Shown here in pieces: positions 1 through 5,003 of a DNA stretch of 5,294 nt. Positions within the stretch are counted from its first letter, which is position 1, and every line of letters starts with the position of its first letter. This DNA comes from Thermoplasmata archaeon. Lineage in GTDB: Archaea; Thermoplasmatota; Thermoplasmata; Thermoplasmatales; GCA-001856825. A program made the translations under genes and the position numbers. The stretch lies in the NCBI GenBank assembly GCA_021793855.1, contig JAJYRY010000077.1:1-5294 (forward strand). Direction: 5' to 3'. The notes beneath the pieces were generated by a model, which was given only the letters and a program-made list of their open reading frames with translations, searched no databases and was not told the origin of the DNA.

Positions 1-304
1 CTGGAGGGTGCTGAAGGTCCGAATCCATGACGATCATCATATTCCCGCTTGCATGTCTCAGTCCTCTCAGGTTGGATTTCAGGAGGCCCTCTCTCCTGTC
101 GTTAACGATAACAGTCAAGCCGCAGTCGGTTGCCTCCATTCTCTCCAGTTCATCGATAGTTCCATCCGAACTATTATCATCGACTATAATCAGTTCGTGA
201 GGAATGTCTTTGGTCGAGGTCTGTATCCGATCTATTAGATTTAGAATATTTCCCTTTTCGTTCAGGGTGGCACTGACTATACTTACAAAGACCTCCTGTT
301 TCAT
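1..304 (-). CDS. Family 2 glycosyltransferase, dolichyl-phosphate-mannose synthase-like (N-terminal part, runs off left edge)
   Basis: The reverse complement reads from an ATG at 304 through 101 codons without a stop to the window edge, so only the N-terminus is present. It shows the GT-A fold signature in order: a hydrophobic first strand and NEKGN at residues 15-19, IIVDDNSSDGT at 39-49 (nucleotide-binding strand and loop), RREG at 70-73, and MDSDLQHPP at 93-101 containing the metal-binding DxD. DDNSSDGT followed by DSDLQHPP is typical of polyprenol-phosphate mannose or glucose synthases, which move a sugar from GDP- or UDP-sugar to a membrane polyprenol phosphate at the cytoplasmic face. 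Whether the C-terminus carries GtrA-like or other membrane helices cannot be seen. The start is well supported: it begins just before the first strand, as is usual in the family, and has AT-rich promoter sequence directly upstream with no Shine-Dalgarno, suggesting a leaderless mRNA. Donor and acceptor are not determinable. It is transcribed divergently from the amidohydrolase. Confidence 0.93.
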   Translation of the reverse strand, partial: MKQEVFVSIVSATLNEKGNILNLIDRIQTSTKDIPHELIIVDDNSSDGTIDELERMEATDCGLTVIVNDRREGLLKSNLRGLRHASGNMMIVMDSDLQHPP

Positions 305-321
305 AACTGTTTTAAATAAAG

Positions 322-330
322 TATATTTAA
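322..330 (-). promoter_or_regulatory. TATA box (box A) for the glycosyltransferase
   Basis: On the minus strand this reads TTAAATATA, lying 18 to 26 bases upstream of the ATG at 304. That is close to where an archaeal TATA box sits for a leaderless or nearly leaderless transcript. The same 9-mer recurs upstream of the substrate-binding protein (1768-1776). The surroundings are AT-rich, so the exact box is uncertain. Confidence 0.55.
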
Positions 331-456
331 CTATGTTTTGGTACAAAAATCAAATCTGGGAGTATAGATGGGATTGAATCAAAGCAGTCTAGATATCTTC
401 CATTCAAGGATGTAGGTTGAAATACGGAATGTCGTGAATTCCTGCCAGAACGATAG

Positions 457-465
457 ATTTTTAAC
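457..465 (+). promoter_or_regulatory. Probable TATA box for the amidohydrolase
   Basis: ATTTTTAAC is centred about 26 bases before the ATG at 487, the spacing expected for an archaeal TATA box with transcription starting at or next to the start codon. Only a weak Shine-Dalgarno-like GTGAG (479-483) precedes the start, which also fits a leaderless message. The box departs from the TTTAWATA consensus, so confidence is moderate. Confidence 0.45.
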
Positions 466-486
466 AATAGCAACCCATGTGAGTTG

Positions 487-1671
487 ATGATATTTAGAGG
501 AAGAACTTTTGATGGAACCAGACTTATGGAGAATGCAGAATTCAAGGTGAGTGATGAGACAGGGCTGATAGAATATTTGGAGGAGAGCAGGAGTTCAGCT
601 GAGGTTGCAAACGGTAAGGAGATCCAAAACAAAGAAGTGACATTTCTCCCAGGGTTGATAGATACGCACATTCACTTCTTCGGAACAGGAAATCATTCCC
701 TAAACGACTGGGTACTGACGGACAAGGTGATAGTGACTATCAGGTCGGTAGAGGATTCAAGGAATCTGCTAAATGCAGGTTATACAACAGTAAGAACGAT
801 GGGGGACAAGGTATCAATAGCTATGAGCAAGGCAGAGCGAATGAACCTACTATTTGGACCGAGAATCATGTCTGCTGGTTTCTCGCTTGCCGAAACCGGA
901 GGGAACGATGATCCGAGGAATTTCGAACTCGACTTTGCGCAGAAGATTTCCTACTCCTACTACTGCGACTCTCCCTGGGAATGCAGACGAGCAGTCAGGA
1001 TGAATCTGAGGGATGGAGCGGAATCCATAAAGGCATACTCATCGACCAGCTTTGCGGGGGGAGGCAAAGTGAAGAATCAACTGACACTGGAGGAATTGTC
1101 TGCGATAGCCGATGAATCACACAAGGGTTTGGTCACAGCCGCATCCCATGCGTACGGTGAATCTGCAATAAACAACTCCGTTCTAGCTGGATTCAACAGC
1201 ATAGAGCACGGGTTGGGGCTGACAGAAAGGCTCGCAGAGGAAATGAAGAAACGTGGCACCTTCTATGTTCCCACTATGTCAACATACGTTGGAAGTGAAA
1301 ACAGTGGAAATGCTACAAGGAACGAAATGATCAAGAAGCACCTTGACAAAGAGGTTAAGCTCGCAATGGACACTGGAGTGAAAATTGCAGCGGGCACAGA
1401 CTTCGTGGGTAGCTCGGATGATCCCCACGGAATGAACTACAAGGAGATCTCTTTCATCTCCTCTGTGACGGGACCGGAGATCGCACTCAGGTCTGGGACA
1501 TCGATGGCAGCAGATTGTATAGGCCTCGGCAACGTCGGAAGAATTTCAAGGGATCATATCGCCGACATAATCGCAGTAAAGGGAAATCCGATGACTAACA
1601 TAGAGTCGCTAAATCCCAAGAACGTCGTATTTGTGATGAAGGGAGGCAGGGTAGTAAAAGACTTACTCTGA
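487..1671 (+). CDS. Amidohydrolase family protein (imidazolonepropionase/Xaa-Pro dipeptidase-like, COG1228 type)
   Basis: A 394-residue cytosolic metal-dependent hydrolase, complete for its family. Numbering from the ATG at 487, the N-terminal beta segment (FRGRTFDGT) and the C-terminal segment (DIIAVKGNP, then VVFVMKGGRVV) form the composite beta domain around a TIM barrel. Metal ligands are all visible: HxH at H61 and H63 within LIDTHIHFFG, the lysine that is carboxylated in binuclear members at K182 (SIKAYSS), H221 (AASHA), H241 (SIEHG) and catalytic D305 (AAGTD). TTVRTMG, FGPRIMSAG and DPHGMN match relatives that act as Xaa-Pro or Xaa-Arg/Lys dipeptidases or as imidazolonepropionase. The usual TGGHGD motif appears as TGGNDD (137-142), so substrate choice may differ. 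A TTG at 484 is in frame one codon earlier; the ATG is preferred because of family alignment and its distance from the TATA box. It lies upstream of a peptide-type binding protein, so a role in cleaving imported dipeptides or related amides is an inference. The exact substrate is unknown. Confidence 0.92.
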   Translation: MIFRGRTFDGTRLMENAEFKVSDETGLIEYLEESRSSAEVANGKEIQNKEVTFLPGLIDTHIHFFGTGNHSLNDWVLTDKVIVTIRSVEDSRNLLNAGYTTVRTMGDKVSIAMSKAERMNLLFGPRIMSAGFSLAETGGNDDPRNFELDFAQKISYSYYCDSPWECRRAVRMNLRDGAESIKAYSSTSFAGGGKVKNQLTLEELSAIADESHKGLVTAASHAYGESAINNSVLAGFNSIEHGLGLTERLAEEMKKRGTFYVPTMSTYVGSENSGNATRNEMIKKHLDKEVKLAMDTGVKIAAGTDFVGSSDDPHGMNYKEISFISSVTGPEIALRSGTSMAADCIGLGNVGRISRDHIADIIAVKGNPMTNIESLNPKNVVFVMKGGRVVKDLL

Positions 1672-1704
1672 AAGGGGTAAGTCTTGAAAACTCTCCTTTT
1701 TTTT
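1658..1704 (+). terminator. Hairpin plus T8 tract at the end of the amidohydrolase
   Basis: A perfect 9-bp inverted repeat, AAGACTTAC (1658-1666) and GTAAGTCTT (1677-1685), can extend by U-G and C-G pairs to 11 bp. The TGA stop codon (1669-1671) falls in the loop region. After 11 further bases comes a run of eight T (1697-1704). Archaeal termination mainly needs the T-tract, so the T-run is the safer part of this call. The hairpin may stabilise the 3' end or act during termination. Whether transcription always stops before the downstream binding-protein gene is not known. Confidence 0.55.
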
Positions 1705-1712
1705 AGGTCCAA

Positions 1713-1733
1713 TAAGTGAAAAATTTTCACTTA
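1713..1733. repeat. 21-bp palindrome, candidate operator
   Basis: Arms TAAGTGAAAA (1713-1722) and TTTTCACTTA (1724-1733) are perfect reverse complements around a single central A. The symmetry continues at 1711/1735 after one mismatch. It sits about 50 bp upstream of the TATA box of the binding-protein gene and 9 bp after the T-tract closing the previous gene. The size and symmetry fit a dimeric DNA-binding regulator. As RNA it could fold into a tight hairpin, so a role at the 3' end of the upstream transcript is the alternative. Confidence 0.5.
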
Positions 1734-1738
1734 ATACG

Positions 1739-1760
1739 GTAAAATTAAAACGTAAAATTA
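1739..1760. repeat. Tandem GTAAAATTA direct repeat in promoter region
   Basis: GTAAAATTA occurs at 1739-1747 and again at 1752-1760, a 13-bp period, between the 21-bp palindrome and the TATA box. It could be a repeated regulator site or an alternative promoter element, but the region is very AT-rich and chance repetition is possible. Confidence 0.35.
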
Positions 1761-1767
1761 GAATACA

Positions 1768-1776
1768 TTAAATATA
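1768..1776 (+). promoter_or_regulatory. TATA box for the substrate-binding protein gene
   Basis: TTAAATATA is centred 31 bases before the ATG at 1803 and is identical to the box upstream of the glycosyltransferase. It predicts transcription starting near 1798, hence a very short leader. Confidence 0.55.
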
Positions 1777-1794
1777 GAATTCTGTTGAAGATTT

Positions 1795-1799
1795 GAGGT
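1795..1799 (+). promoter_or_regulatory. Possible Shine-Dalgarno GAGGT for the substrate-binding protein
   Basis: GAGGT is complementary to the conserved 3' end of 16S rRNA but lies only 3 bases from the ATG at 1803, closer than usual. It also overlaps the transcription start predicted from the TATA box. Either the transcript starts further upstream or this site is not used and the message is leaderless. Confidence 0.35.
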
Positions 1800-1802
1800 A
1801 TT

Positions 1803-4526
1803 ATGACTCAACCTACGAGTCAACAGCCCCAACCCGCGAAACCAAAACAGAGCTCAACTTTGAAGTTGGTGGTAGTTGTGGTTGTAGTTGTTGTAATCAT
1901 AGCTGGAGTTGTTGTAGTGCTTATGCGCCAGCCATCTTCTACCTCTAAGAAGACGCCTGCACTTTCTGTTGCGCCTACGACAACTGGCATATCCGCACAA
2001 GCAGGAACGAACATAACCTTCTATCCTGGACTGCCATCAAACGCAGTATTCACAAAGGTTGTTTGGAATTTTGGAAATGGTCATACCGCAACGGTTACTT
2101 CGGGAACAGGTCAGGTCTCCTACGCCTATCCGTATCCCGGTAGCTATCTTGTAAGCGTGACTGCATATAACTCAACTGGTTCAGTATCAAGCAACTCATC
2201 TCTCCTAGCTATTTTGATCTCTGATTCTCTGGCACCAACACTGGGAGCTGTCTACGGACCTATCGAGGTAACAAGCACATCACAAAGCGGAAACCAGACA
2301 ATATCAGCCGGCGGATGGGTAAATCTCACCTATCAGGGGAGCAGCGTTTCTCCGCCAATCACTGTCGGATCTCAAGTTCCAAGCGACATTGCTTACAGAG
2401 TGTCATCGTTTACGTGGACATTCGGAGGAGCAATAAAGAACATCTCTGACAACAATACTGGAATACCTGAGAACATCAACGTCACCTTCTCGACCGCTGG
2501 AATCTACCCAGTTTCCCTTGTTACGACTTCTGCATCTGGTGGAACTTCTGCGACAGGTATCTATGTAGTCACAGTTGCTGTTGGAAACTATCACGTCTCA
2601 TCTGTAGTCCCGAAGGTCACTATCAACCAGAATATGGTCGTGAATGCTGAGGTGCAACCAGGAGGATTCGAGACGATTGACCCAGCAATTGACTACGAAA
2701 TCTACGGATACGAAGTGATGTACGAGATCTACCAGCCATTGGTATCCTACAACGGCGAATCGACTTCATCATTCCTGCCGGTCATTGCCACGAACGTTCC
2801 TACGGTCGCGAACGGGGAAATAACAGCGAATCACCTAAACTACACGTTCTACATCAACACGTCCCTGTCGTTCTCCAATGGCGACCATGTCAACCCATAC
2901 GATGTGTATGTGTCGATTCTCAGAACACTCTTGTATACAAACAATCCTTCTGATCCAGGATGGCTCCTTGCCCACGCACTTCTTCCAGGACCTTCAATTT
3001 ACGGGCCATTTAACAACAGCTTCTACTGGATACATCACGCAATAACCTGGAACAACCAGACGAACTCTGTCACGTTCCATCTATTGCCAGACACTCCAAC
3101 ATGGCTGTCCAACACATCTGCTGTGTATGCCGGAACTTCATACGGAACACTCAATCAGAGCTACCAGGTGCAAAACTATGGAGGCTCCATCAACTTTCTC
3201 CAGCTGCTTGCAGGACCACCATGTGCATACGTCCTCGATTATAACTGGCTCAAACAGATGAACGCCGTTCCAGCCAACACCAGCGCTTCCTACAACTTCT
3301 ACTCCAATGAGACAACCAGTCCTGGTTATATTGCCAACTGGAATCAGAACCTGCACTACGATGCGATGGGTACCGGGCCCTATGAGATATCGCTCATGGA
3401 GGCAGGAAGTGAAGTCGTGTTGAAAGTGAACCCCTACTACAACGCTACACAGGGAATGCCGGCTCCGAGCAGCCTCATCAAAGAAATAATGATCGAGTAT
3501 CTTAGCAACGTGGGAACAGCCCAAGAACAGATCCAGTCTGGATATGCGCAGTTCGGAACAAATGCATTCCCACCTAGCTCTGCTCCGACTGCCGTCAGTC
3601 TAGTACAATCAAACGTGATCTCATCAGCTACGGTCACACAGGTGGCGGTCCAGGGTCTTGGGTTCAACCTTGACATCAACATCAATGGAACCAAGACCTA
3701 CGACTCTTCAACGAACATACCAGCAGGATTCTTTGATAACCTCAACGTGAGAAAGGCATTCGCGTACGCATTCAACTACACATACCAGATAGATGTCGCA
3801 AACTCCAATGCTGGAATCCACTTTGCGGAGAGCCTCGTCGGAATGCTGCCAGCTGGAATGGAAAACTCGCCCACAAACCTGGCGAATCCATACCTGTACA
3901 ACATGAGCATGGCCATGCACTACTGGAACCTTACACCCTATGCACACAACTCTACAACACTCTATTTCCCGATAATGAACTTCGAAGCGACACCCAACTG
4001 GGATGAGATGATATCGGTCTGGATCGAGGCTCTATCCACGATGTCCGGAGGAATGATCAAGGCAACGCTCCAAGACCTTCCAGGCAACACGATGGTAGCT
4101 TACTTCTCTGTACCGGTCGGTCAGAATCCGATGCCCATATTCGTGGCACCGTGGTATGAAGACTATCCAGACCCGACAGATTTCGCAGCTCCGTACCTAC
4201 AGGAGGGAGGATTCTTCGCTGTTCCGCTATCGCTCGCCCCCAGCAGTGTGTACAACCCAACGACACACCCGAATCAGTGGTCAAACATAACCAACATGTG
4301 GAGCATACTCAATTCCGCTGCAGCCGAAACGAACTACACTCAGAGAACGTCAATGTACTACCAGGCAGACAAGATAGCAGTCGACCAGGCATTCTATATC
4401 GGGGAATTCCAACCGGTTCTGCCCCTGTTCTACAGCACTGCACTGAAGAGCTCTTCAATCACGGACACGCTGAACCCCAATGTGGGAGGCTCATTCGTAA
4501 TATACTACCAGCTGCAGTATAGCTGA
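1803..4526 (+). CDS. Membrane-anchored ABC transporter substrate-binding protein, family 5, with two PKD domains
   Basis: A 907-residue surface protein. Residues 1-21 are a polar, Pro/Gln-rich cytoplasmic tail with lysines. Residues 22-41 are one very hydrophobic helix with nine consecutive valines, acting as an uncleaved N-terminal anchor (no lipobox seen). PKD-type beta domains follow: about 52-140 with WNFGNG (88-93) and YPGSYLVSVTAYN, and about 150-260 with WTFGG (205-209) and AGIYPVSLVTTS. From about 272 to the end is a family 5 solute-binding domain (DppA/OppA class): MYEIYQPLV (306-314), LSFSNGDHVNPYDVYVSI (355-372), MGTGPYEI (522-529), NPYY (543-546) and LNVRKAFAYAFNYT (647-660). The first two thirds of the length is longer than bacterial DppA because of the anchor and PKD spacers. 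I count 24 Asn-X-Ser/Thr sequons and only 15 Lys/Arg after residue 50, both consistent with a glycosylated acidophile surface protein. A role in capturing peptides is the family default; other ligands are possible. The ATG at 1803 is the only start upstream of the anchor helix. Confidence 0.94.
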   Translation: MTQPTSQQPQPAKPKQSSTLKLVVVVVVVVVIIAGVVVVLMRQPSSTSKKTPALSVAPTTTGISAQAGTNITFYPGLPSNAVFTKVVWNFGNGHTATVTSGTGQVSYAYPYPGSYLVSVTAYNSTGSVSSNSSLLAILISDSLAPTLGAVYGPIEVTSTSQSGNQTISAGGWVNLTYQGSSVSPPITVGSQVPSDIAYRVSSFTWTFGGAIKNISDNNTGIPENINVTFSTAGIYPVSLVTTSASGGTSATGIYVVTVAVGNYHVSSVVPKVTINQNMVVNAEVQPGGFETIDPAIDYEIYGYEVMYEIYQPLVSYNGESTSSFLPVIATNVPTVANGEITANHLNYTFYINTSLSFSNGDHVNPYDVYVSILRTLLYTNNPSDPGWLLAHALLPGPSIYGPFNNSFYWIHHAITWNNQTNSVTFHLLPDTPTWLSNTSAVYAGTSYGTLNQSYQVQNYGGSINFLQLLAGPPCAYVLDYNWLKQMNAVPANTSASYNFYSNETTSPGYIANWNQNLHYDAMGTGPYEISLMEAGSEVVLKVNPYYNATQGMPAPSSLIKEIMIEYLSNVGTAQEQIQSGYAQFGTNAFPPSSAPTAVSLVQSNVISSATVTQVAVQGLGFNLDININGTKTYDSSTNIPAGFFDNLNVRKAFAYAFNYTYQIDVANSNAGIHFAESLVGMLPAGMENSPTNLANPYLYNMSMAMHYWNLTPYAHNSTTLYFPIMNFEATPNWDEMISVWIEALSTMSGGMIKATLQDLPGNTMVAYFSVPVGQNPMPIFVAPWYEDYPDPTDFAAPYLQEGGFFAVPLSLAPSSVYNPTTHPNQWSNITNMWSILNSAAAETNYTQRTSMYYQADKIAVDQAFYIGEFQPVLPLFYSTALKSSSITDTLNPNVGGSFVIYYQLQYS

Positions 4527-4704
4527 TTCAAAGTCACAATTTTTCTTTTTTTTCTTTTCACTTTATTCTCAGGAGATCTGGGTTTCGATTCTTGTGATCG
4601 CAAATGGTTGAAATAAGTTGCTGGATGACGAACTAAGTACACCCCAGGGAAACAAAAGGAGCCGATTTTCGAATATCTCTATTCACCCTCAATCCAGATA
4701 GGAG
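4527..4704. other. Convergent intergenic region
   Basis: A 178-bp gap between the 3' ends of two converging genes. Apart from the T-rich stretch just after the binding-protein stop codon I see no gene, RNA or strong inverted repeat. For the minus-strand unit, a modest T-rich stretch (CCTTTTGTTTCCC read on that strand, about 4648-4660) is the only terminator candidate. Confidence 0.6.
4540..4558 (+). terminator. T-rich terminator after the substrate-binding protein
   Basis: Nineteen bases that are all T except two C (T5, C, T8, C, T4) begin 14 bases after the TGA at 4524-4526. Oligo-T stretches on the coding strand are the main determinant of archaeal termination. There is no convincing hairpin before it. 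Confidence 0.7.
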
Positions 4705-4983
4705 CTATGGAGACCGAAACAGCCTCTTGTAGACCAGGTACTCTATGTACACTACAGGTATCAATATCAGGAGCGTTACTCCAACGAGTATCAGGTTTGT
4801 CTCTCCTCCGTAACGGGAGTAAGCTTCGACAAACTGAAGGTTCAACATCAGGTCCAGGAAGAGGCAGAGTATCACATACCAGTACCTCGCAAGGTCCTCC
4901 CTTGCCCATCTCCTCAAACTCTTCCCAGGTTCCTCTATCGCTTTCCTCCTCTCTTCGGGATCAAGTCTCCTAGCGAACGGCAT
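4705..4983 (-). CDS. Small two-helix membrane protein of unknown function
   Basis: A 92-residue protein that I do not recognise. Residues 1-33 are highly charged (many Arg, Lys, Glu) and probably cytoplasmic. Two hydrophobic helices follow at about 34-54 (YVILCLFLDLMLNL core) and 63-85 (LILVGVTLLILIPVVYI core), joined by a short loop (SRYGGET), and the chain ends in KRLFRSP. By the positive-inside rule both ends should face the cytoplasm. It starts 20 bases after the ATPase stop codon on the same strand, with a Shine-Dalgarno-like GAGGA about 9 bases before its ATG, so it is probably translated as the last gene of the transporter operon. An open plus-strand frame over the same bases lacks protein-like features and is rejected. 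It might be an accessory subunit or regulator of the transporter, or an unrelated passenger. No function is claimed. Confidence 0.75.
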   Translation of the reverse strand: MPFARRLDPEERRKAIEEPGKSLRRWAREDLARYWYVILCLFLDLMLNLQFVEAYSRYGGETNLILVGVTLLILIPVVYIEYLVYKRLFRSP

Positions 4984-4991
4984 GGATCTCT

Positions 4992-4997
4992 TTCCTC
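4992..4997 (-). promoter_or_regulatory. Probable ribosome binding site of the small membrane protein
   Basis: On the minus strand the 20-base gap reads ATTCCAGAGGAAAGAGATCC before the ATG. GAGGA lies about 9 bases upstream of the start, within the working range for a Shine-Dalgarno. This supports the small frame as a translated gene in a polycistronic message. Confidence 0.5.
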
Positions 4998-5003
4998 TGG
5001 AAT

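Larger units (their letters stand above)
305..486. other. Divergent intergenic region between glycosyltransferase and amidohydrolase
   Basis: A 182-bp gap between two divergently transcribed genes. It holds a TATA-like box for each side (322-330 on the minus strand, 457-465 on the plus strand). It also holds a short inverted repeat TTTTG-GTA-CAAAA at 336-348, just upstream of the left box, and an AT-only inverted repeat TTAAATA/TATTTAA at 312-318 and 324-330. The middle (about 350-450) has no gene or structure that I can support. An open frame on the minus strand across 327-671 is antisense to the amidohydrolase start and resembles no protein I recognise. Confidence 0.6.

Noticed and set aside
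8..238. 76-codon plus-strand open frame at the left edge
   Set aside because: It is antisense to the glycosyltransferase, whose DDNSSDGT and DSDLQHPP motifs are unmistakable.
312..348. Short AT-rich inverted repeats in the divergent gap as operators
   Set aside because: Arms are only 5 to 7 bases and mostly A/T. They overlap the TATA region and are not convincing as regulator sites without comparative data.
477..482. ATG followed at once by TGA just before the amidohydrolase start, as a possible start-stop upstream element
   Set aside because: The likely leaderless transcript would begin after it, and a six-base occurrence is easily due to chance.
484..486. TTG one codon upstream as the amidohydrolase start
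   Set aside because: The adjacent ATG at 487 fits the family N-terminus and lies 26 bases from the TATA box centre. The alternative would add only one residue.
327..671. 114-codon open frame on the minus strand overlapping the amidohydrolase start
   Set aside because: It is antisense to a well-supported gene, occupies the divergent promoter region and has no recognisable motifs.
3138..3524. 128-codon open frame on the minus strand inside the binding-protein gene
   Set aside because: The plus-strand frame carries clear family 5 motifs here. The antisense translation has no domain-like pattern and is a shadow of biased codon use.
4502..4520. Imperfect inverted repeat ATACT/AGTAT around CAGCTG at the end of the binding-protein gene, as a terminator hairpin
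   Set aside because: The pairing is interrupted and lies within codons. The T-tract alone explains termination.
4707..4973. 88-codon plus-strand open frame over the small membrane protein
   Set aside because: Its translation is Ser/Gly/Leu-rich without domain features and has no promoter or ribosome binding site. The minus-strand frame has two clean membrane helices, operon spacing and a ribosome binding site.
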